This document shows, in pieces, positions 37,299 through 49,951 of a stretch of 64,000 nt of DNA. The position numbers and the translations under genes were made by a program. The notes under the pieces are model-generated. The model saw only the letters and a program-made list of their open reading frames with translations. It was not told where the DNA came from and did not search any database. Position 1 is the stretch's first letter. Every line of letters begins with the position of its first letter. The stretch lies in NCBI GenBank assembly GCA_036345935.2, contig JADWOT020000010.1, positions 7,118,587 through 7,182,586 on the forward strand. The letters run 5' to 3'. The stretch is from Taenia hydatigena. Its lineage: Eukaryota > Platyhelminthes > Cestoda > Cyclophyllidea > Taeniidae.

Positions 37299-37706
37299 CT
37301 GAAAGGGAGACAGGAAAGGGATTTGACGTCCCAGTATCCGAAGACGACGTAGTTGACAGCGTTCCGGGTGGTTGTTGTACTAATAGCTTGGCATTAGTTG
37401 CCTCACAGAGGGAGATGTTTCGTGTATAGGCGGGCAATCCACCGCTCTCTGACTGCTGGTCTACCTGGTAGGGGGTGAAGAACGTCGGCGGCGGTGGTGG
37501 TGGTGGCGGTGGTAACTTCAACCCATAAGGAACGTGGTTTTGAGACGCCTGGCTATGATGACGACACTTAGCGATTGGCGAATCGCCCGAAGCAGGCTCA
37601 AGGCAGAGACATCGACCCAGACAGTGGTCGGGATTTTCACGTTGGAGGGAATCTGGAAGAAGAAACGAGTTATGATTGATGCGGATGTGGCAAATAACGT
37701 TGTTCC
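37299..37706 (-). CDS. Ig-like receptor, exon 5 (proline-rich tail)
   Basis: Phase 1 in and out. The donor is TCAG followed by GTGGGT. Two acceptors keep the same frame: CTGCTTTTCCAG at 37,707 and TTTCTTCTTCCAG at 37,653, giving an exon of 408 or 354 nt. The choice adds or removes 18 residues and could be alternative splicing. It encodes a Cys/His-rich stretch (HCLGRCLCLEP, AKCRHHSQ), a nine-proline run (KLPPPPPPPPPTFFTPY) and Ser/Thr-rich sequence. It lies inside the cell by position after the membrane span. Confidence 0.7.
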
Positions 37707-39121
37707 CTGGAAAAGCAGAAGGGCAGTCGTGGGCACCCTTTCCTCAATGGGTAATTGCAATGGTCGCGAACAGAAATCCTAGAAAGGCAAGCATTTTTTC
37801 TTTGTTCCCTTTTATTTGAGTTCCAAAGGTTTTCGTCATCTTAGAAATAGTTTTAGCAGCAATTGTAACGAGAATAAGTAGTCCAGTAGCCTTTTCAACC
37901 AGAAGACGATGCATTTCATTAGCCTATCGAATTTCAGTGCTACTTATGGAGGCGCATGAGTAGTATATTGCGGTCGGAAGTAATTTTACCAATAGTACTT
38001 CCAAAGAACGGCTGAATGAGCTGCGTGAGGGGAATCGCTTTGATGTCGACTGAGTAATAAAAATCCCTGCTGCACCCATATTTTACTCACAAACAATGAC
38101 AGTAACGTCGAACCATGGGGTGTTTGCACATCTCGTTAACCCAAAAGCTGTGTTAAACGCATAGCCGATAATTTGGCAAATAAGCTTCAAAAGCGCATTT
38201 ATGTACTACTTAGGAGGACTTTCAGTAGCAGTCAGAATTTGCCAGATAGAAGAATGTTCCTTGCTCAATTTTCCCAAGTAATAAGGAATTAAGGAATCAG
38301 TGGCACCAAAGCAAAATCAAGTTGTTGTCAGAGGAGGCGTCTTTTATCTAATGCACCACCCAAGTTTTCAATGCATTGGTTTCCCCATTTGTCAGTTTGG
38401 TTTTCTCAGAACGGCTACAACGGAGGCATTTTGCTGCTTAAAATAGCATTTCTTGTCCATAGACGCTTTTTTTACGCATTTTAGACCATTTTTGCCCTTG
38501 CTTACAACGATGTAGCTTTGTGCAAAACCAAAATGTACAATAATGCATAATTAAGTGGAAGTAAATCGTACATGCTACTGATAACTGCAAAAGTCGACAT
38601 GGATAATATTGATTTCGATTAGTAGATTCCTAAATTTTTGCAAAAACTCATAACTTGCTTTTAAAAAGAAGTTCATAGTTATTAGTCTCCACACCGGTGG
38701 CTGTAAATCTTTAATTATTTTTCATTATAAGTATAGCAATTTCTCACCTATCCTCATCTATCTAAACTTCGTGTGGGCAAGGCTGGCAAGGTCATTCACA
38801 TTATACGGGAAAGGTCAAGGCAATACCAAAAAACCACAGATTTTGGTGGCATTTAAAAGCAAGTACAAGGAGTGAAGTAGGATTTGCTTCTGGCATGAGG
38901 ACTGAGAAGTAGGTCCAAATTAGTGGCTCCTTCCACAAACACACATACACACAATGACTAATGCCAAAAGTAGCTGTGGTTTCTTTTGTGTACTATTATA
39001 CGACTTACCTTCCTGCGAGGCAAAAAAGGAGCAAATTACTGCCATTGACCGCTAATGATTTCGGTTTTGGGGGGAAAAGCGTGACAGTAAGAGGCTAAAA
39101 ATTATGCACAAAAGTCCCACA

Positions 39122-39127
39122 TTTATT
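39122..39127 (-). other. Poly(A) signal AATAAA
   Basis: AATAAA on the minus strand, 18 nt beyond the stop codon of the small frame at 39,145-39,345. The close spacing supports that frame as a real short gene. Confidence 0.5.
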
Positions 39128-39144
39128 TGGGCAGAAAAGAGGCA

Positions 39145-39345
39145 CTAGAGACTGAGATATCGGCTTAGTTCGGATATGTTACTGATGATGTAGTCACTAA
39201 ACCAGCCTGAAAGTTGCAGTCTGTTGTGCAGGCGTTCGGCCAGTTGGCAATAGAATAGACGTCGATGTGGTTGAATCAATTCGTGGAAAGCCAAGGCGGC
39301 AAACACCAGTAGGTAAAAGGTCGCTGATTTTAGACAAGATATCAT
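39145..39345 (-). CDS. Small secreted peptide precursor, nested in an intron
   Basis: A 66-residue frame starting at ATG: MISCLK, then a hydrophobic core (ATFYLLVFAALAF), looks like a signal peptide with cleavage near ALA. The remaining 45 or so residues contain a dibasic HRR, one cysteine (FYCQLAERLHNRL) and end SELSRYLSL. There is no C-terminal glycine for amidation. AATAAA follows 18 nt after the stop. It lies on the same strand within intron 4 of the Ig-like receptor gene. The sequence CATAATTTAG before the start could be a splice or trans-splice acceptor. The frame is open further upstream, so a terminal exon of another transcript is an alternative. A peptide hormone or other secreted effector is possible; no family is recognised. 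Confidence 0.5.
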   Translation of the reverse strand: MISCLKSATFYLLVFAALAFHELIQPHRRLFYCQLAERLHNRLQLSGWFSDYIISNISELSRYLSL

Positions 39346-40808
39346 CCAAATGATGGCGAAAGTAGCCGCTAAATTATGAGGTGCTTTAGGCAGCACAACT
39401 AATTTGTATCAGCATCATCACCTGTTCGGCATGCCGTCTTCTACTAGACAAATCCGACACCCTCATTCACTACGCCATGTGATACTCCTGATTACCACCT
39501 GATCATTGCATAAAATCATCAAAACAACGCCTAGGTAAACAAATGGTTATTTTGGTAATTTAGCCAAAGCAAATAGGGCTCAAATACACCTTTCTGAAAA
39601 CCAAATAGTGGATCGAATTTGTTTCAATGAACAGCTTTAAGTGGTGCAAATATGTAAGCGTAATGCTTTGAGCGTTTGTTTGTACTCCCGGAAGCTTTAG
39701 GGAGCCGCATTGGTGGTAGTGGTAAGTGTACTTATTTCCAAAGAATGGCTGCTTCGAATTCAACTTCTGAATGGTAAGCCTTAACGTAATGGCAGAAGGA
39801 CAACTGCTGCTAATGGTAGTGAAAATGACGTCTACCCTTGAAAATTACCCCAGCCCTGGCTTCTGCAGGAATACTATTAACAATAAAGCTACAACTTTAT
39901 AAATGCACAACAACACTAGGCAGCAGTAAAGTAAGAACAAGATGGCAAGGAGGAACAAAAGTGTTTTCTTATCTCCATAGGACCCTGTCCTTAAGGAAAT
40001 GCTTTTGCTCTTAGGTAAGTGCTCCTACAACTAGCCATGAACATACAAGATGGCCGCATTGCAGAGCATCGTACTTTCTTGGTCGAGAAGGAGACAGTAT
40101 GCTCCACCTTCCCAACGCAGTTCCCAAACAGGACGAAATCTCTGACCCATTGGACTTGCCGAGACGTGCTGGTGAAGCTGGCTGACTGGTGGTTAATTTA
40201 AATCACGATTGCTAATTGATGGAAGCTGGGGGTTGACTTAAGGAGGCACTGGAAACAAAGCTCAAAAGAGGAGAGGAATTATGCCATATTTTGTTAATCT
40301 GTTTGAATCCACACTCGATTGGAGGGGACTAGAAGCCCCAAAGATGGCCTTCCATCTCCCCTGAAAGGCCCAGCGTCCTACACAGGGTGCTTTCCCATCG
40401 GCCATGGACCCATCAAAGGAGTGGATACATTTCATTGCTAGAAACGTATCAAAAGATACGAAAATAAAACCTCTTTCGGCACAGTAATTTATGAGCAATG
40501 AAAAAGGGCACTCGGTGATACTTTGCAGATAAAATATCTTCTTAGTAGATAAAAGGTGTGAATGTGTGAACGTTATTTGATTAAGTCCGTTCTGCTTTGT
40601 ATTCCAAAAGGAGGGAATATTCTAGCGTAGGATATCAAATCTTGAAAAAAAATAACCTAAATAAGATCAATTGCTTCTATTCCGAACCGTTAAGCTTTTC
40701 AAAAAGCAAAAACTCAAATTACGAGAATTTAATTTGATGGACTTATCACCTGGGACCTGATTATTTACTCTCAAAGTGAGACAATAGGGTGTGATGATTT
40801 TATCACCA

Positions 40809-40828
40809 GCGTCACAGATGTGTGACGC
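40809..40828. promoter_or_regulatory. Palindrome GCGTCACA-N4-TGTGACGC
   Basis: Perfect 8-bp arms around GATG. It shares TCACA...TGTGA with two other palindromes at 40,855-40,870 and 41,861-41,878. All lie in introns of the Ig-like receptor gene. A dimeric DNA-binding protein site is one reading; no factor is identified. Confidence 0.4.
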
Positions 40829-40854
40829 CTTGGTTTTCTTACCACGATCCACTG

Positions 40855-40870
40855 TCACAGATATGTGACT
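40855..40870. promoter_or_regulatory. Palindrome GTCACA-N4-TGTGAC
   Basis: Six-base perfect arms around GATA, 26 bp from the previous palindrome and with the same core spacing of four. Confidence 0.4.
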
Positions 40871-41179
40871 TGTTCGTTATCTACTTACAGCAACCATCCG
40901 AACCAAAACGAAACAAAATTTTCTCAACATTAGGACATTTAATCCTTTTTTATTGACTCCTTGTCAGCTGCAGACGGGCGATGGGCCTCATACCTTGATT
41001 TCTCATTCGACTCTTTGAAGTTGTAGTTTTTTTAAGCCTTTAGACCCCATTTAAGCTTTTCGGCAAACTTCAAAGACATTTGACGGGCTATCAAGACTAG
41101 CTCCTTACAATATTAAAAGAATTAATTAAAGTGATGATGTTTGGAAAAATAAGCACAAAAAAAATGCGAAAACCCTCAC

Positions 41180-41293
41180 CAAAATAACATTTTGTCATAG
41201 CGCATCGAATGGAAAGAGCAATGCTGAGAAGAATGGCGACCACAGCGAGTGCAATTAACGCCAACACGATTTCTGGACGCACTTGGGAAAGCA
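41180..41293 (-). CDS. Ig-like receptor, exon 4 (transmembrane helix)
   Basis: The acceptor CAACTCTTCTTTCTAG precedes it; the donor is GGTGAGG. It is 114 nt, phase 1 in and out. It encodes LSQVRPEI, then a 20-odd-residue hydrophobic span (VLALIALAVVAILLSIALSI) and RCAMTKCYF. The basic residue and cysteines directly after the span fit the cytoplasmic face of a type I membrane protein. Confidence 0.8.
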
Positions 41294-41398
41294 CTAGAAA
41301 GAAGAGTTGAAAAGAAAAAAAAGGAAATATATCTCTTTTGAGGCGTCCTTAAAAGTGGTTAAATGTGGCGTCGGCCATTTTGGGTGAATAAGACTTAC

Positions 41399-41467
41399 TC
41401 CAAAGAACGTCGCCATTGGAAACCTCACCTTCTAAAAGTGAGGCACTCCTCGTGATTACCATCTGGT
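41399..41467 (-). CDS. Ig-like receptor, exon 3 (juxtamembrane)
   Basis: The acceptor CGTTTTTTTTTTAACAG is excellent and the donor is GTAAGT. It is 69 nt, phase 1 in and out, encoding about 23 residues (QMVITRSASLLEG, then EVSNGDVLW). It is too short to be found as a long frame, but splice sites and phases on both sides agree. Confidence 0.7.
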
Positions 41468-41860
41468 CTGTTAAAAAAAAAACGGGAAAAGGTTAACTCC
41501 TGGGTAATAAAATTGCGCCACTGATTGGTTTAGAAGTGACCAATGAAGGGCTGCTTTGTAATTATTGAAGTGAACTAATAAAAAATACCTCAAAGGTGGA
41601 AAAGCATCTTTACATTGGTGAAAAAATTACAGTAAGAGAGAGAGAGGGGAGAAAAATTTTCTTACTTTTCATTCAATATCCAGTGTAATGCATGAGAAAG
41701 GTGTAATTCTAGATTAATTATTTCTCCTTTGTCAAGACCAGGATCAAACGTCCATGTTGAGGCTGAAATCTGGTGTTTCTTTTTCTTTCACTTTACTTAT
41801 ACTTACATAAGCGCATTGTGAAGAGTGCGTTACACCCACATTCAACGCGCTCACTACCTG

Positions 41861-41878
41861 CGTCACAAACTTGTGACG
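41861..41878. promoter_or_regulatory. Palindrome CGTCACAA-N2-TTGTGACG
   Basis: Perfect 8-bp arms with a 2-bp centre. Third member of the TCACA/TGTGA palindrome group within 1.1 kb. Confidence 0.4.
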
Positions 41879-44800
41879 TATATTATTTTTCACTTTATAA
41901 CAGCTGATTGCGTTAACTTGTGCTTCACGCAGATCAAAATGATATCAGTCTATGCTTTTTGTTTTGACTTTAGGACAGTATATTCATTAGGGGTAGTACA
42001 CTGTGGTGACGCTTTTGTCCCAAGATGCGCCTGGTACACTTAGATCTTTCAAAGAGTCGACACTTTTCACCCTCACCTCAAAGAACGCCAGTGTCTAAAT
42101 AGATTAGTCGGTTGGCACAAAAGAGGTGACATGGAGGAAAGGATGCACGTGTGAGGCCTTTTGGGAGAAAAAGAGGGACCAAGAAAACTAGTCCTACTTT
42201 TTAACAATCATCCCAATTAACGTTAAAAAGCGAGCCTAACGGAAGCAATGCATTAAATGTAAATAATTTTTAGAAGATGCTTTCCATATCAGACGTTCTA
42301 TTCACAAGGCATCCTCCATCCCACGAGGATTGTTGCTTCAGTTATTCAGTGGTTAAAGTAAGCAAATAAACTCAAACGATAGTCACCTTTACAATCCAAT
42401 TTTTGTGTGATAAAAGCTGAATGCACAAAGAAGTTTTTACACCTCTGCAGGCTGTTCCGCATGTGGTCATGTAACTGTCTGATGACAGTGACAAGAAAAA
42501 GCACCAATCAACCCTTGGAGGGAGTGGCAATCGGTATTAGCACCAGTTTCAGAAGTAGGTTATTATCTTGCTCCTTCTTTTTTCCTTCCCTCCTCGTCCT
42601 AACATGTAAAAACACTTACAATGGGTTTGAAATGGGCCAGATGGTAATAAGTATATCTTATTTATTACTGCGTGGCATTTTAGGAAGGATGCCGTCTATA
42701 TTTCAACAAAATGGAAAGTTTTTGAAGTCCATTGTCAATTGTCAATGCAATGCCATTCGAAGATGGAAGGAACTCATTTAATTGCATTTCACTGCAATCT
42801 CTTTGTCTCCTTCTTAGTTGAGGTAAATGCGAACGTTCTTTGTCAGTATTCTTAACAATGCCAAATGATATTCCTGGAGTTGATGCATTTACCTCTGCAC
42901 TATGTTCCGGATAGTGTATTCAATCACCTAGACTTCAAATTTTGGCAAGAAGCTTTCACCCCCTAGGAACCGAACTAATGTCAACCCTCTAAGTAGAGAC
43001 CTCAATTAACATCTGCCAAATTTCACAATCCTCATAACTTGTTTCGTCGTGAATGATGAACTTGCCAACTCGCTGTTCTGTAGCAAAACTATTCGTATTA
43101 ATCAAAAAATTGCTGATAATACTGCTTCTGAGTGGAAAAAATAGGGTTGGATGATAAGAGCGTTGTAGAATGACCTCAATTTTGGTTATTCGTAATATTA
43201 CAGAGACCTATTTTAGAGGCCTCATCAATCTTCACCTCTCTGCGGCGAATACGATGACTTCTTTCTTGCCCAGGAGCTGGCTTCAATCCCTCCCTACCGC
43301 GGTTGTTATTGGCCACAATCCAAATGCATTAGCAAGAAACTCTAATGCAAATCATTCCAGCATGTCTTAAGGTGGATTTTCTAATGCTAAATGATGGAAT
43401 AGAAGGAGAGTCTCCTCATCTGCTGGCCTCTCCTCCAGCAGAGAGTGGAAAGACAAAAATGATGATGCGCGAAACACGCCTATTGCTTTTCAGAGACGGC
43501 CTAAATGTTACCCCAAAACCCATCTAATCACCACAAACAGAACTGGCATTTAGGCTAGGGGAAGCAGTTTGCCCAAGTGGCCAAATTACTATCCTCTACT
43601 CTGATCAGCATGTTCCGGTAGTTGAATAAGCAAGTGGTGTAACAAAATTTGACTCAAGCATGCACATTCCTATCTCATAGAGACGACTACTCTATGCAAT
43701 AATTCAACATGAATTTGAGATGTTCTATGATAATTTCGAACCTTAAGACAAAACTCCAGAACACAGAGTACTCAGAAACTCAAAAAAGGCGTCATCTACT
43801 AGAGGTCATGAAGCCTAGCCTTTGTAGAGCGATTTGCCTGCCAAAATGTGAATCAAACCCAAATTCTCCTAAACCATAGCATTTATTTAAAGTCTTGCAG
43901 TAAAAGCCTGCACTTACCACAAAATTGCTGGATCCGTCTGAAACTCCAGAAAACGTTCATTCTGGCATTTTCTAGAGGTGTATATATTCGTGACCAATTC
44001 ACAAACGGTCTAGAACGCCGCGCCTCACCTCCGTACCTGTCTGAGTGATAAACTGGTACCACACGAAGCTATTCATTGAGTATGCCAATACCTGCCATGC
44101 GATCAAAGGTAATGAAGGGCTATAGGCATTCGGGTCTTTGGCATTCTCGACCAACCCTCCAGATATCACGTACGCACGCACCGTGACCCCTACCCCTTCT
44201 GCTCATGCACGTTGGCAATTAAGCGCCTCCACATTAGGGTCTTGTCGATTGAGCACTCTCGTAGAAAGTTCGATAAGAAGGGTGCGGCTTCGCACCCTTG
44301 AAGCTCAGTTCACTGGAAAAGTTGTAGTCCACCATGAAGTATTAATTTGCGACACTACCAAAATGCGTTTGTCATGCAAATGGAAGCTGACTTCATACCT
44401 TCCACTTTTAACAGAGAGCACAGATTCCAAGCCAGCATACAGTGCAGATATTCTACTTTGAAGTGGCACTCATGTGAAAATGGAAAATCAAACTCCTCCC
44501 ACTCTAAAATGTTGCATTTCTGACATTTCTAAGTATTCCTTTTTTTAATCAGCAGAGGTGCGGAACTGACATGAACAGATTTTAACTGGGAAGGAACCAC
44601 CTCTGCAATTCTACACAGCCGCCTATCACACTAACGCACTTATATTTCGAAGCCACAATATGCTATAAAGATGAGTTTTGGTGGTAGGAAGATTCGTCGC
44701 TTCAAGTGAAACATCCTGGAACATTTCGTTCCGCTTCATCAACGACCTAAGACAGAATCAAATTTGTGTGTGTAAGCATGGATCCTCCTGTCGAGCTCTC

Positions 44801-47800
44801 AACTAGAACTTTAAATAGGCGAGGCTTTGATTTGGATACCCTTACTGGTCGACGCACATGAGCACCAAATATTACGGTATGTGCTTAATTAATAGCTGGC
44901 TGGCTAGAGGACAGTTTTGCACCCGCATATTTAGGACATTTGATTGACCTCGGTCATGGTGAGCATCAGAACACTCAATGTACATCTAGATGTGTGACTA
45001 GCCGATCATTGAAGTATTGAGATAGAACGCGACGTTCTGGAATGTTCAGAAATTGGTTTCAAAATGACAACGAGGACGTTTTCTGAGGTTTCAAGCATCT
45101 CCAGCAGTATTCGATGATTGTAATGCCAGAAACATTTTATCCTATGCTAATTTTCACAACGAACTATTTGTAAATCAGGTGTCCAGAACTATGCACTGCA
45201 CATACCCATTACTGGATCTCAGGAGTAACTGCTGTACTGTACTCAAATGCCCTCATGAAGATCACGAGTGGCCCATTATCGTACCAAAGCATGTTGGATG
45301 CTCTATGCACAAATTGAGATCCACGATTTCGAGTTTTAAGTCATCAATGTATCACTTTCGCACTCCATCTCAAGCGCCTATGATTGTATTGGTTCATGAG
45401 TTGTGCGCCTACTTCCAGTACCCTTGGGAGGTTGTGGTTTGGCGCGAGCATTGATCCCCCTTTCAACCTCGCAGCACATAATCAGCAGGAGGAAGATTCA
45501 ACGGAGATCTCCTTACCTTTTACATGCATCGGAAAAAAAACTAGTAGATGGATTCACCAAGATAGTCCTTTTTTCTACCTGCCTAATTCTACTAGCTTAA
45601 AAGACTTCACGTGAAATTAGCTGGCCTTATTAGTGCCTCCTTAAGATCATTCAAGGCCATATCAAGGTCCACCCCCAAAGCTTCAATAAAGTAGATAGTG
45701 GGCTCTACCATTAATATACCCAAAAACTAACTGGCTTACTACAAAATCTCTTCATTTTGTTCGACTGTTTCATCTACCCAAGTGAAAATGCCTTTGAATT
45801 GCCTATTTTTGATGCTTCTTTAAAGCATTGTGGAAAACAGCGGAAGTATGCGATTGCGTCCCAAAAGTGGCTTAGGAAGGCGAGAGAATCAAAAGGGTGT
45901 TGGGAATGTACAAAAGGCTCTTCGTGCATCCAACTCTTAGCCACAGTAGCATCATCATTGACACCGCAATCGCCTTCTCTCTACCGCCCATTGACAGCGG
46001 AAAAAAGGTCAAGCAACTCGAAAACCTTTCGAATTAGTCATGGGGCAAAGGTTGGGTAAACCCAACGGGAGGAGAAAAAGGGAAGTGAAGACCGATGTAA
46101 AATTCGGGAGAAGAAGGTAATAAAACATCGTTTCCTTTTTTCCCACGCAACAAAACTTCTGGAGTAAGAATACCTCAATACATTTAAAATCATGTAATTA
46201 AACTTATTATCTACTCCAAAGAATTAAAAATCCATTAATATGTCATTTGTATTAGGTGATCGACCAATTTCGTGCAGTTGAAGGCATAGCTGTCAACAGT
46301 CCATTACTACACTTCACACTTTGAAGGGCGCTATTTCATCCTCAGCTATCCATACTTGTGGGCAAGTTTGCTCATAATGAATTTATTTTTTGAGAATTAA
46401 CAGTTGTCCTTGATATCGGTCTGCCCGAAATGTAGTTATTCATTATCTCTGTACTTTATCCCGCCAAAAAGGGAGTCATGGCCATGGGTGGGAGGAATGG
46501 AACCTTATCCGCGCAAAAGTGTTTATTTTGCGACCTTTATTTTATGACTGCGATTAAACCAATGCTTTACGACTATCGACGGGCATACGAGATGGTTAGT
46601 ACATTCTCCTTCATCCATATCCAAATCCAACTGAATTGCCAAGATGGATCAGTGACGTGGCTGTCAAATGTCCTCTTGATTGTATGCGAATGCTACGAAT
46701 GGTGCTTTTCTTAAAGCACTGACTGCATTGTGATGCCTGACCTAGGGAGGGGTTCTACGTGACGCTTTGGGTGTTTGTTTTGACTCGAGTTTCACTTACA
46801 CGGACGCTTGAGACACCTCAATTTTGTTCATACTTGCTGGCATGGCCTTTGGGCCAGGCCAATAACCCTAGCTATTCTCCTACCATACTTCTATTATCCT
46901 TTATGAAACCAAGGAATACTCGGGACGCTACAAGTAGTTCGAGCCTTTTTGCAATGCTCTAAACTGCATTCCTCATCAAATGATGCTTGAATTCTGTATA
47001 AGTAACGAATTCAACTGCCCTCAATTTAAACACCTGACAGAAATAGAGAATCTCATTTATTTATCTTGATCAAAAATATTTGGGAACATTGGTCAAATCA
47101 AATCCAGGTTTAGGAAATCTCGAAAAACTAGCCAATTTGGCTTAGTGTTAGTGAGAAATTTTGAACTCGTTTTTTGTTCACTTACTTTCATTTACTGGTT
47201 ATTTAGATAAGTGTTTGAGTTTTTAGATCATAAAAATCTATTAGCTTGATTGGACTTAAACATTGGAGTTCTGAAACGTTTTGTGATAAAATGTGTTTAG
47301 CAAGTTGAAAAGTTTGTTGATTTAAAAATTAAAATCCTCATAGAAAAGCTAAGTTCATAAATCAAAAGTGAGCGCTAGCACTGTTAATCAAAGTAAGGGC
47401 GAATTAGAGCGCGTAATAAATTTTTTGACCGATCGTAATTAAGGGCATCGTAAACAACTCCGATAAATTTTACCATTTACAACATGGGGGTTTTATTTTG
47501 ACGTCTGGCCTTCTTATTGTAGAATAAGCAGAAAGTAGACATTTTGGTAATTTATTTTATGCTTCACTGACCACAAAGTTCAGTACACGTGGCTGAGAGA
47601 CAGAGGCCTGAACGAAGGCCGGGACACAAGTGTAAGGTGCTTCGGGTGGAGGCCCTAGCTCTTGTCTTGTGTCTCACCTTTGTCCCATCTAACCCCGCCT
47701 TCTGTCCCATTACGCTTTTGCTAAATTAGGGATGTCAGATGGGTAGTGGTTTCCGTTTGCAGATCCCAGCATTAGTGTACGTAAAATAGGTCTGGTTGTA

Positions 47801-49557
47801 TATAACGGGGTTGAAATCCAAATCTTTCGGTCTGATCAAACATAACAGATAGGAAAGAGCATCCAAAAACTCAGCCCACACTTTGTGAATCATTACTTAG
47901 GATGCATTTGAAGCCACAAAAAACGAGGCGCCACAGATGGGCAACATGGGGAAATTAGAGTGGAAGACCACCTCCGCGTGTGGCAATTGCTAATTGGCCT
48001 TGTGAGATGCAGGGCCCTTGAGTGTAGTTTTTATCCCTCCCATTTTTTTTTCTTTTTTAAAATAAAATTTACCGTCTTCATTTTGACAGAAACCGGGCGC
48101 TCAAACTGCCACCGTTGGAATCATTAGAAGGTGGACTGAAATTAGACTGCATTGGGTTATTGTAAGGGGAAAATTTGCGCACCGTAAAGTAACAACAGCA
48201 ATTCCCAAACTTAACTTGTGTGTTCTTCCAAGACGAAACAATGGTAAAAAAGTAAGTTCTCGCGGTTAGTTACTTAAAAATCATTGAATATTGTGCAGCT
48301 GTGGATGAACAAATCGCAGCACCGGAAAAGCAGAGGGTCGCATCAACTGAGTGAGGACTAGGCATGGGAACTGAAGATGTTACATTTCGACACTTGAAAT
48401 TAAACAACTTGTTTAAATGGGACAAATTAGGCATTTAATAATGTCACAGTTAAAGAGAATGCCAAATTTTTATTAAATGGACGTAAAATTCGCAAAAACG
48501 TTATGGATTTAAGGCAAGATTAGGTGAATTTTTGAAGCCGCAGGTGGTCACTGCTAAATAGGATTAATGTCTCAAGGTCACCTGGACAAGTCGCCAGGGG
48601 CTAGCGAAGATTAGATAAATTTTCCATACGCCAGAATAGTAAACGGTTATGTTTAGGTTAAAGCTAAGTAATGTTTATCATTGAATTTTCCAACTTGGAA
48701 ACATCTGAATTCTCCATTTGAAGCAGACTACTAAATGAACGTGTCACTAAATGGCTGGTGAGTTGCCCGAGTTTGCCCGGATGATTTTGAGCTGACAGCG
48801 CTTGAGTAATTGGCAATTTCGTCGCCATAACTTCATCCATGCGATTTAGCATTAACACTTCATAATCAGTTTGTTTATCTCGATGAATCTGACACCTTTT
48901 ATCATCTCTAAGTGTAGGCGCCACGCGAAGCGTATAAATAGCCGACAATATTTCCCCAACTCCGGGCTAACAATTGCACAATGATATTATCCGCGCCTCC
49001 AATTCATCAATCACGAGAAAATGTTGCTTAACATGTTGACATTTTACAACTGCTTTCAACCCTATTTTGTGTCTACCAGTATTTTTTGCAGGAAAAAGTT
49101 TATGCGGAAATTAACTTACTTTGATGATAGAGGTGTGAATTTTATCTAACCGCTTAATGATCTTCATAGCAGAGGCGTGTGAATCTGGGATCATTAGGTC
49201 ATAAACCACTCCTGTTAGCTTCCAAAGCAGAGTACTCCATAAAATTGAGGTCTCAACCTTGATGTCTTTATCACCGACAAGTATGGGGAGGATGAATGGG
49301 CACGGTACAGGTCACGCATATTTATAGCCCTTTAATTGACCTTGTACCTGTAGTAACGGGATAAATATATCAAGTGCGATGTTTTAATCAATCACGGGAC
49401 CTGGACAAGGGCGCATGGGTGGAGACGTTTTAATCAGCACGAGAATTAGGCTTAATAGGAAAGAAGCGATGTTGAGTACACTTATCCGATGTAGTAATTC
49501 AGCTACTAATGCAATTCAAATTCGATGGCCCCATAGCGCTTTTGGAAACAGACTCAC
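41879..49557. other. Large intron 2 of the Ig-like receptor
   Basis: About 8 kb between exons 2 and 3. Open frames here (for example at 42,407, 45,179 and 48,664) are not supported by splice-compatible structure. It contains a partial copy of the dispersed repeat at about 46,835-46,950. Additional phase-1 symmetrical exons cannot be excluded. Confidence 0.45.
46835..46950 (+). repeat. Partial copy of the dispersed repeat
   Basis: TTGCTGGCATGGCCTTTGGG resembles CTGCTGGCATGGCCCAGGGG of the copy at 21.6 kb, and CGGGACGCTACAA resembles CGGGGCACTACAA. The order of segments differs, so the copy is rearranged or eroded. Confidence 0.4.
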
Positions 49558-49951
49558 CCGACTTCGGTCTGGCTCCTTTAACAGCCGAGGGCAGAAAACG
49601 TGCTTTCATCGTCACCACAGGAGAAACGGCAGTGATTGTGGTAGTCGTTGTAGTCGTACTAGTCGTGGAGGCTATTGTTGGCTTTGCTGTTGTGGATGGT
49701 GGCCGCGGTGAAGCCTGCAATTTGAGGGATCGAGGCGCGGAAACACCCTGATACTCGCAATTCCAGTCACCCGTTCGGTCGAGTGCCTCCATGTTGACTG
49801 TATACTCAAGCAAGAGACTGCCACTTTCCACCCGTTGCTCAAAGCGGCATCCTTCAACGACCGTGGAGAGGGTGGTGGGCACCACGCAGCCTTCAACTTC
49901 GTCATAAACGCAGGCTGGTGTACAATCAACGTAGCAGATCTCTGTTGCAAC
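49558..49951 (-). CDS. Ig-like receptor, exon 2 (ectodomain and stalk)
   Basis: The acceptor TTTAACTCGATTGCAG precedes it; phase 0 in, and a GGTGAGT donor gives phase 1 out. It encodes a cysteine-rich stretch (EICYVDCTPACVYDE), then LLLEYTVNMEALDRTGDWNC, which has the Leu...Asp-x-Gly-x-aromatic-x-Cys signature of Ig strands E to F. A Thr/Ser/Pro stalk follows (a run of threonines around STTTTTTT), probably O-glycosylated. Confidence 0.7.
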
